A stretch of 9,002 bases of DNA from JAZGHN01 sp964496725 (GTDB lineage Bacteria; Chloroflexota; Dehalococcoidia; Dehalococcoidales; E44-bin46), in assembly GCA_964496725.1 (NCBI GenBank), contig CAZCAS010000049.1, forward strand, positions 1-9,002. Reading direction: 5' to 3'. The notes under the pieces are model-generated. The model searched no databases, was not told the origin of the DNA, and saw only the letters and a program-made list of their open reading frames with translations. Positions 4,862 through 9,002 of this stretch are shown here, piece after piece. The number at the start of each line of letters is the position of its first letter. The first letter of the stretch is position 1. Both the position numbers and the translations under genes were made by a program.

Positions 4862-6430
4862 ATGAGTAACAGAGAGGCCAAGTTGGGCAAAGGTAATCGC
4901 ACGGCAACAATTATCAGGGTCTCGGATGAGAGCCAGGTTGAAGGGCATTCGCTAGAAGCCCAACGGCTGGGCATTGAACGATGGTGTCAGCAGCGGGGTT
5001 ATGTTCTACTCAAAGAGTATAAAGAGGCCGGCGTCTCCGCCCATACCGACGAAATCGAGAAGCGGCCGGAACTACTTCGTCTTCTCAGGGATGCTGAACA
5101 TGGCGAGTTCGATGTCGTGGTGGTACACACGCTCGACCGATTAGCCCGAAAACTGAGCATTCAAATGCAGGCCCTGGCTCGTTTGGCTAGGGCTGGCGTG
5201 GGCTTCGCCAGTGTCAACGATCCTTTCGACTATACCACTCCTCAAGGCCGTCTTATGCTGAACCAGATGGGGGCCTACAACGAGTTCTTCTCCGATCTCC
5301 TGGGCATCTACGTCAGTAAAACCTTTCGGTTTATGGCAGAATCGGGGCTCACGGTTGGCCCAGTACCTTTCGGGTATGAGCGGCAACAGGAAAAGGGACT
5401 GCCTTTGAGGGTTGATCGGGAAGCGGAAGTTTTGAAAGAAGGATTCCTGCGGTGTGGTGAAGGCCAGTCATACGGTGAGATTGCCGCCTGGCTTAATGCG
5501 CAAAATCTCCGCACTCGAAAGGGTCATACCTTCACAGCCCATGCAGTCAAAGACATGCTCAATAACCACTTTTACTGCGGGTATGTGAAATATAAGGGTA
5601 AAGAATACCTGGGGAGACATGAGGCAATCATCTCTGAAGAACTGTTCCAGCGCGTGCAGGCTAGAAGACAGCTAAGGCAGCTGGTACGCTTAGTACATGG
5701 CCCGAAAGGGCAGCTGCAGGGTATGATTGCCTGCTCTCACTGCGGCAATGGACTTCAGTCAGATCGACATCGCCGGCAGGTGCCTCTCTATCGGGAACGG
5801 CATGCCCACGAGTGCCCCACCAACAATACCTCCATTGTAGCGGAGGTGATCGATAAGCAGGTAGCCACCATCATACACTGCTTGGACCTACATCCTGATT
5901 GGCAGCAGAAGATGGCCGAGCTGGCCGTGGCGAGCTACAACGGTCCAAGCCCAGCGGCGCTGCAAGAGAAGCGGCGGCGCCTCGGCCGTGCGTACGCCGA
6001 TGGGGCCTATACCGATGAAGAATACAACCGGCGGTTAGCAGAGATTGACTGCCAGCTCCAGCAGGCAAGTACCATCACGAACCCGGCGATAGAGGAGGCC
6101 GCAAAGCTCTTTTCAGACATCCCGATGCTTTGGGGGGAGGCAACACTGGAAGAAAGAAGACGATTGGTGAATACGCTTATTGAGATGGTCTACGTCGATC
6201 TTGAGACGAAGCGTATAACTGCATTAAAGCCGACGCCGTCTTTTGGTGCATTGCTTGGTAAAGCAATTAAGACGGCGTCTGACAAACCGGTATTTCTAAC
6301 TCCCTTAAATAAAGAGAGTGTTGGAGTTGGTGGAGACGGGGGAGAGTTGAACTCCCCGTCCAAGAGAAGCTACCCAGAATATCCTACAAGCTTAGTCAGC
6401 TCTTTTTCTTATCTAGCTACCCTCTGCTGA
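4862..6430 (+). CDS. Large serine recombinase (ssrA-specific integrase)
   Basis: This 522-residue integrase catalyses attP x attB recombination through a covalent phosphoserine intermediate. The resolvase domain spans about 14-150, with RVS21 carrying the nucleophile and VVHTLDRLAR supplying catalytic arginines. The recombinase domain (about 165-270, with GPVPFGY and TAHAVKDMLNN) is followed by a zinc ribbon (C291-x2-C294, HAHEC318), a charged coiled-coil region (about 365-430) and a tail. The fourth zinc ligand is not obvious; a histidine of HAHEC may serve. The start is fixed by AAGGAG eight bases upstream. The frame crosses the att core, and the last 34 codons are antisense to the 3' end of ssrA, so the tail depends on the integration state. 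Its position next to the att site and its family make it the integrase of this element. Confidence 0.95.
   Translation: MSNREAKLGKGNRTATIIRVSDESQVEGHSLEAQRLGIERWCQQRGYVLLKEYKEAGVSAHTDEIEKRPELLRLLRDAEHGEFDVVVVHTLDRLARKLSIQMQALARLARAGVGFASVNDPFDYTTPQGRLMLNQMGAYNEFFSDLLGIYVSKTFRFMAESGLTVGPVPFGYERQQEKGLPLRVDREAEVLKEGFLRCGEGQSYGEIAAWLNAQNLRTRKGHTFTAHAVKDMLNNHFYCGYVKYKGKEYLGRHEAIISEELFQRVQARRQLRQLVRLVHGPKGQLQGMIACSHCGNGLQSDRHRRQVPLYRERHAHECPTNNTSIVAEVIDKQVATIIHCLDLHPDWQQKMAELAVASYNGPSPAALQEKRRRLGRAYADGAYTDEEYNRRLAEIDCQLQQASTITNPAIEEAAKLFSDIPMLWGEATLEERRRLVNTLIEMVYVDLETKRITALKPTPSFGALLGKAIKTASDKPVFLTPLNKESVGVGGDGGELNSPSKRSYPEYPTSLVSSFSYLATLC
5804..5929. repeat. Identity block A, copy 2 (126 bp)
   Basis: This block inside the intact recombinase is identical to 441-566. 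The sequence on both sides differs at many synonymous and non-synonymous positions. Confidence 0.95.
6232..6279. repeat. Nested inverted repeat in recombinase tail, copy 2
   Basis: It has the same outer 11-bp and inner 7-bp arms as the copy at 869-916. Read on the minus strand, it lies about 50-100 nt beyond the CCA end of ssrA. Confidence 0.8.
6328..6345. other. Right attachment site core (attR-like, 18 bp) in ssrA
   Basis: This is the 3'-terminal 18 bases of ssrA, repeated at 965-982. Integration here leaves the ssrA sequence intact, as is usual for elements targeting tRNA or tmRNA 3' ends. Confidence 0.85.
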
Positions 6431-6559
6431 CCGAGTCTAGCTAGACCAGCCGATAATTCTTTCACCACCCTTATCGGCATCAGAGTGATGGCACCTCAAC
6501 TTTTCGGCACCCAATCCCAACCCGTTGAGGTGGGGTTGGGTTGGATGTGCAGCCCTTAT

Positions 6560-6592
6560 TTAGGCTGCAAGAGCGAATTCAGGTTCGCCGTT
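6560..6592 (-). other. tmRNA proteolysis tag frame
   Basis: AAC GGC GAA CCT GAA TTC GCT CTT GCA GCC TAA encodes NGEPEFALAA. The hydrophobic ALAA end is the usual ClpXP-type degradation signal. A resume codon one triplet earlier (ATA) would add an isoleucine. Confidence 0.85.
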
Positions 6593-6707
6593 TATCTTTT
6601 TGCCACCTGTTTTATGAGGGTAGTGGCACCTCAGCCTGCAATCCTGTAGTATACTTCCCCTGTCGAGCCCACGCGTCCCCATCTGTTACAGGTAGATTAA
6701 AACTAAA

Positions 6708-7172
6708 CTACCTCCTTCCGAATTTCTGCCTCTTTACGACTCGGTCTATTTCTCTTTGTGCCTCCCGGCGAGTAATTGCCTCTCGTTTGTCATGTAGCTT
6801 TTTGCCTCTGGCTAGTGCTACCTCGACTTTAGCGATGCTATCTTTAATATATAACCTCAGCGGTAGTAGCGTAAAGCCTCTTTCCTGTACCTTGCTGGCG
6901 AGTATGTCAATCTGCTTGCGGTGGAGTAAGAGCTTTCGAGGTCGTGTCGGCACATGGCTTAAATAGCTACCTGCCTCATAGCGAGCGATGTGGGCATTTA
7001 GTAGCCATAATTCTCCACCCTCCGGCTTGACATAGGCATCGCCTAAACTTACTTTACCAGCTCGGATTGACTTTATTTCAGTACCGGTAAGGGCTATACC
7101 AGCCTCGATACTCTCCTCTACGTGGTAGTTGTGATAGGCTTTGCGGTTGGTAGCTACTGTCTTTATTGTCAC
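6708..7172 (-). CDS. smpB: SsrA-binding protein SmpB
   Basis: This 154-residue protein binds the tRNA-like domain of tmRNA and delivers it with EF-Tu to stalled ribosomes. Full family features are present: the N-terminal NRKAYHNYHVEESIEAGIAL, then TGTEIKSIRAGKVSLGDAYV, the core LNAHIARYEAGSYLSHVPTR-PRKLLLH, then ERGFTLLPLRLYIKD and VEVALARGKKLHDKR, and the basic C-terminal tail (REAQREIDRVVKRQKFGRR) that enters the mRNA channel. The length is normal. The start is GTG at 7172, five bases from a TATAAT box, so the mRNA is probably leaderless. ssrA begins 27 nt after the stop, a linkage seen in many bacteria that suggests shared expression of the two partners. Confidence 0.97.
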   Translation of the reverse strand: MTIKTVATNRKAYHNYHVEESIEAGIALTGTEIKSIRAGKVSLGDAYVKPEGGELWLLNAHIARYEAGSYLSHVPTRPRKLLLHRKQIDILASKVQERGFTLLPLRLYIKDSIAKVEVALARGKKLHDKREAITRREAQREIDRVVKRQKFGRR

Positions 7173-7177
7173 TTTAA

Positions 7178-7207
7178 ATTATACCATATGTCGGCAGACT
7201 AGCTCAA
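7178..7207 (-). promoter_or_regulatory. smpB promoter (extended -10)
   Basis: On the minus strand TTGAGC (7207-7202) is 18 bp from TGGTATAAT, an extended -10 whose perfect TATAAT is at 7183-7178. Five bases separate it from the GTG at 7172, so transcription would start at or next to the start codon. Confidence 0.7.
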
Positions 7208-7221
7208 AATACGGGTCTTTA

Positions 7222-8757
7222 TCACTTTACCCAGATGATGTGGCGTTGCCATTTAGGCACACTATGGGGGAAGTCAGAGCGGAAATGGGCACCTCGGCTC
7301 TCTTCTCTGAGGAGAGCTGCCTCTGTTACTAATCGGCCGGTTATCACCAGGTTGTTTAGTTCATAGGAGAGGCGGTCTGTGGGCCGGGGTAGGGATTTTT
7401 GCCAGGCGGCTAGAACATCGGCTGCCTCGGTCAGGCCCTCTTTATGGCGTATGATGCCCACTTTATCCCAGAGCAGTTGTTGCAGGGTGGAGTGGCTGGG
7501 TGGGGGCACAGCCTCAGGGACTGGCCTTTGGCTTAGCGAATAGCGGGTTTCTTTACCTTGGGCATCATCGGGCACCCTGGTTTCCTGTGTAGTTCTTTCC
7601 ACTATTCTCTGACCAAATACCACTGCTTCTAGGAGTGAGTTTGAAGCTAACCGATTGGCTCCGTGGATACCGGTACAGGTGGTCTCACCCACTGCGAATA
7701 GTCCAGCTATCTTGGCCTCTCCCCAGCTATTGGTCTTGATGCCGCCCATCATATAATGTGCCGCCGGCGCTACCGGTATCAAGCCTTTGGTAATATCTAG
7801 CCCGTGGTCCAGGCAGAAGCGGTAGATATGAGGGAATCGGGTGGTAATAATGTGGGGGGATAGGTGGGTAACATCAAGGAAAACCCTGTCCGAGCCTGTC
7901 TTTCCCATCTCATTAAGTATACTGCGGGCTACCACGTCTCGTGGCGCCAGCTCAGCCTCTGGTGTATAGTCAGCCATGAAACAGTGGCCATCTACATTGC
8001 GCAGTACTCCTCCTTCACCTCGAACCGCTTCCGAGATAAGGAATGGCATTACCCCGGGTAAGCGGAGGGCGGTAGGGTGGAACTGGAAGAACTCCATGTC
8101 AGCTATTTCAGCCCCAGCATTGAAAGCTAGTGCTGCGCCATCACCAGTGGCAACATCTGAGTTGGTGTTGAATTTATATAACTGCCCGGCACCCCCAGTA
8201 GCCAGAATCAAGTAGCGACAGTCAAATTGCTCAATGGAGCCAGTGCGGCAATCGAGGGCTTTAATTCCTTTAACTGTTCCCTCTTCTACCACGATCTCAG
8301 TAGCCAGGCAATCTTCAAGAATTGGGATTTTGGAGGAAGTTACCTGTTTGCTGAGAGTAACCTCCATATGTTCGCCGGTGGCATCACCCCCGGCGTGGAG
8401 GATGCGAGGTAAACTGTGAGCTGCCTCCAGGGAGAGGGCTATCTTTCCATCAATGGTATCAAAAGGCACTCCAAAATCGACGAGGTCGGCAATGCGGACC
8501 GGGGCTTCGTTGACTAAGATACGTACTGCCTCTGTATTACATAATCCGTCTCCGGCAGCTATGGTATCATTGAAGTGCATCTCTGGGGAGTCATTCTTGC
8601 CTATGGCGGCAGCGATACCCCCCTGAGCATATTTGGTATTGCAGTCATCGATACTGCCTTTGGTTATAATAAGCACAGTTCCCTGCTTCTTTGCCAGCAG
8701 GGCAGTGTACAGCCCGGCAATACCACTACCCACGATAACGTAATCATATCGCTTCAT
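7222..8757 (-). CDS. nadB: L-aspartate oxidase
   Basis: This 511-residue cytoplasmic flavoprotein oxidises L-aspartate to iminoaspartate, the first step of de novo NAD synthesis; quinolinate synthase (NadA) takes the product. The FAD-binding GSGIAGL lies at 10-16, with CNTKYAQGGIAAA near 39-51. Substrate-site motifs are FFQFHPTAL (His227), RGEGG (246-250), APRDVVARSI (Arg273), APAAHYMMGGIKT (His334) and GIHGANRLASNSLLEA (Arg369). The HPT and SNSLLEA motifs are shared with the fumarate reductase and succinate dehydrogenase flavoprotein family, but the overall length and the C-terminal region with SRGAHFRSDFP fit NadB. Its ATG overlaps the stop of the upstream fumarase gene (ATGA), indicating translational coupling. 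Fumarate can serve as electron acceptor for NadB under anaerobic conditions, so the linkage may be metabolic. Confidence 0.95.
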   Translation of the reverse strand: MKRYDYVIVGSGIAGLYTALLAKKQGTVLIITKGSIDDCNTKYAQGGIAAAIGKNDSPEMHFNDTIAAGDGLCNTEAVRILVNEAPVRIADLVDFGVPFDTIDGKIALSLEAAHSLPRILHAGGDATGEHMEVTLSKQVTSSKIPILEDCLATEIVVEEGTVKGIKALDCRTGSIEQFDCRYLILATGGAGQLYKFNTNSDVATGDGAALAFNAGAEIADMEFFQFHPTALRLPGVMPFLISEAVRGEGGVLRNVDGHCFMADYTPEAELAPRDVVARSILNEMGKTGSDRVFLDVTHLSPHIITTRFPHIYRFCLDHGLDITKGLIPVAPAAHYMMGGIKTNSWGEAKIAGLFAVGETTCTGIHGANRLASNSLLEAVVFGQRIVERTTQETRVPDDAQGKETRYSLSQRPVPEAVPPPSHSTLQQLLWDKVGIIRHKEGLTEAADVLAAWQKSLPRPTDRLSYELNNLVITGRLVTEAALLREESRGAHFRSDFPHSVPKWQRHIIWVK

Positions 8758-9002
8758 CAGACTACCCTATACTTAGCCCTTCCCTGTTGGTACAGGTCTC
8801 CGCCATAAATGTCATTCACCACTGTGGCTGGGAAGTCTTCTACCTCTAAACGACGAACTGCCTCAGTTCCCAGTTCATCGTAGGCTATTACCTCGGATTT
8901 CTTGATACTCTTGGAGATGAGGGCGCCGGCACCGCCGATGGCGCCGAAATATACTGCCTTATGTTGCTTTAGGGCTTCCTTTACCGCTGGAGAGCGCATA
9001 CC
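8757..9002 (-). CDS. Fumarate hydratase (class I) beta subunit, C-terminal part
   Basis: The frame enters from the right edge and ends at TGA 8759-8757. The 81 visible residues match the C-terminal domain of iron-sulfur class I fumarases or the related L-tartrate dehydratase beta subunit: GMRSPAVKEALKQHKAVYF, then GAIGGAGALISKSIKK, then VIAYDELGTEAVRRLEVEDF and PATVVNDIYGGDLYQQG. These enzymes interconvert fumarate and malate with a 4Fe-4S cluster held by the alpha subunit, whose gene should lie just upstream, beyond the window. The Met visible near the edge is within the conserved GM motif and is not the start. The stop codon overlaps the nadB start by one base, so the two genes are cotranscribed. 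Confidence 0.9.
   Translation of the reverse strand, partial: GMRSPAVKEALKQHKAVYFGAIGGAGALISKSIKKSEVIAYDELGTEAVRRLEVEDFPATVVNDIYGGDLYQQGRAKYRVV

Larger units (their letters stand above)
983..6345 (+). mobile_element. ssrA-integrated serine-recombinase element, about 5.36 kb
   Basis: The unit is bounded by 18-bp direct repeats of the ssrA 3' end (965-982 and 6328-6345), giving a period of 5,363 bp. It carries its own large serine recombinase at the end next to ssrA, plus an HNH-like gene, hicAB, a DUF2188 protein, a possible small membrane protein and a divergent zinc-finger protein. Known biology: ssrA-targeted islands with adjacent serine recombinases are described in Dehalococcoides, including those carrying vinyl chloride reductase genes. 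This one has no reductive dehalogenase and is very small, with the toxin-antitoxin pair the most obvious maintenance cargo. No transfer, replication or capsid genes are visible, so it would depend on another vehicle to move between cells. Confidence 0.82.
6216..6345. repeat. Identity block B, copy 2 (130 bp), ending in the att core
   Basis: This block is identical to 853-982. It covers the recombinase tail and ends 18 bp inside ssrA. Confidence 0.95.
6328..6680 (-). ncRNA. ssrA: tmRNA
   Basis: This 353-nt tmRNA rescues stalled ribosomes with SmpB. The 5' end GGGGACG (6680-6674) pairs with CGTCTCC (6338-6332) with one G-U pair, followed by A and an encoded CCA (6330-6328). A TCGAC lies near the 5' end, and the T-arm is GGGAG-TTCAACT-CTCCC. 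The tag frame ends in NGEPEFALAA-stop (6592-6560), with the stop in a hairpin of TGCAGCC and GGGCTGCA. A perfect interleaved pseudoknot follows: CCCAACCC (6540-6533) with GGGTTGGG (6523-6516), and CACCTCAAC (6532-6524) with GTTGAGGTG (6500-6492). The exact resume codon (ATA or AAC) is uncertain. There are 13 bases rather than the usual 12 between T-loop and discriminator. It starts 27 nt after the smpB stop, and its 3' 103 nt are antisense to the recombinase gene. Confidence 0.96.

Noticed and set aside
6541..6966. 141-residue plus-strand frame across ssrA and smpB
   Set aside because: It is antisense to a clear tmRNA and to SmpB, and its composition is unlike a real protein.
7864..8412. Several plus-strand open frames inside nadB
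   Set aside because: They are shadows of a well-conserved minus-strand gene and have no ribosome binding sites.
1..9002. CRISPR array, IS elements with terminal inverted repeats, reductive dehalogenase genes
   Set aside because: No regularly spaced repeats, transposase motifs or RdhA signatures (twin-arginine signal, cobalamin or iron-sulfur motifs) are present.

Overview
The window is bacterial and most likely from the Chloroflexota, probably class Dehalococcoidia. This rests on an ssrA-targeting large serine recombinase module of the kind described at genomic islands of Dehalococcoides, on moderate GC content, and on the gene set. The taxon is an inference; no marker here proves it.

The right third (about 6330-9002, all on the minus strand) is chromosomal housekeeping: the end of a fumarate hydratase beta subunit, nadB (L-aspartate oxidase) overlapping it by ATGA, smpB with its own strong promoter, and ssrA (tmRNA, 6328-6680). 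The tmRNA was identified here by its paired acceptor ends, T-loop, encoded CCA, tag frame ending in ALAA-stop and a perfect interleaved pseudoknot. SmpB and tmRNA form the trans-translation pair.

The 3' end of ssrA is the attachment site of a small integrated element. The last 18 bp of ssrA (6328-6345) recur exactly 5,363 bp to the left (965-982). Between them lies a complete unit of about 5.4 kb: an HNH endonuclease-like gene, a hicA-hicB toxin-antitoxin pair with its own promoter and inverted-repeat operator, a DUF2188 protein, a possible 49-residue membrane protein, a divergent Cys4 zinc-finger protein with an operator-like leader, and an intact large serine recombinase. The recombinase gene runs through the att core and ends 103 bp inside ssrA on the opposite strand.

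The left end (about 230-982) is the decayed C-terminal half of a second recombinase of the same family, with a frameshift and no catalytic domain. The layout fits tandem accretion: an older element at the ssrA site, then a younger one inserted between it and ssrA. The two recombinase copies share two perfectly identical blocks (126 and 130 bp) separated by clearly diverged sequence, which points to gene conversion or to selection on the DNA itself. At the far left the first 31 codons of an FAD-dependent oxidoreductase run off the window on the minus strand.

No reductive dehalogenase, tRNA, rRNA, CRISPR array or transposon was found.
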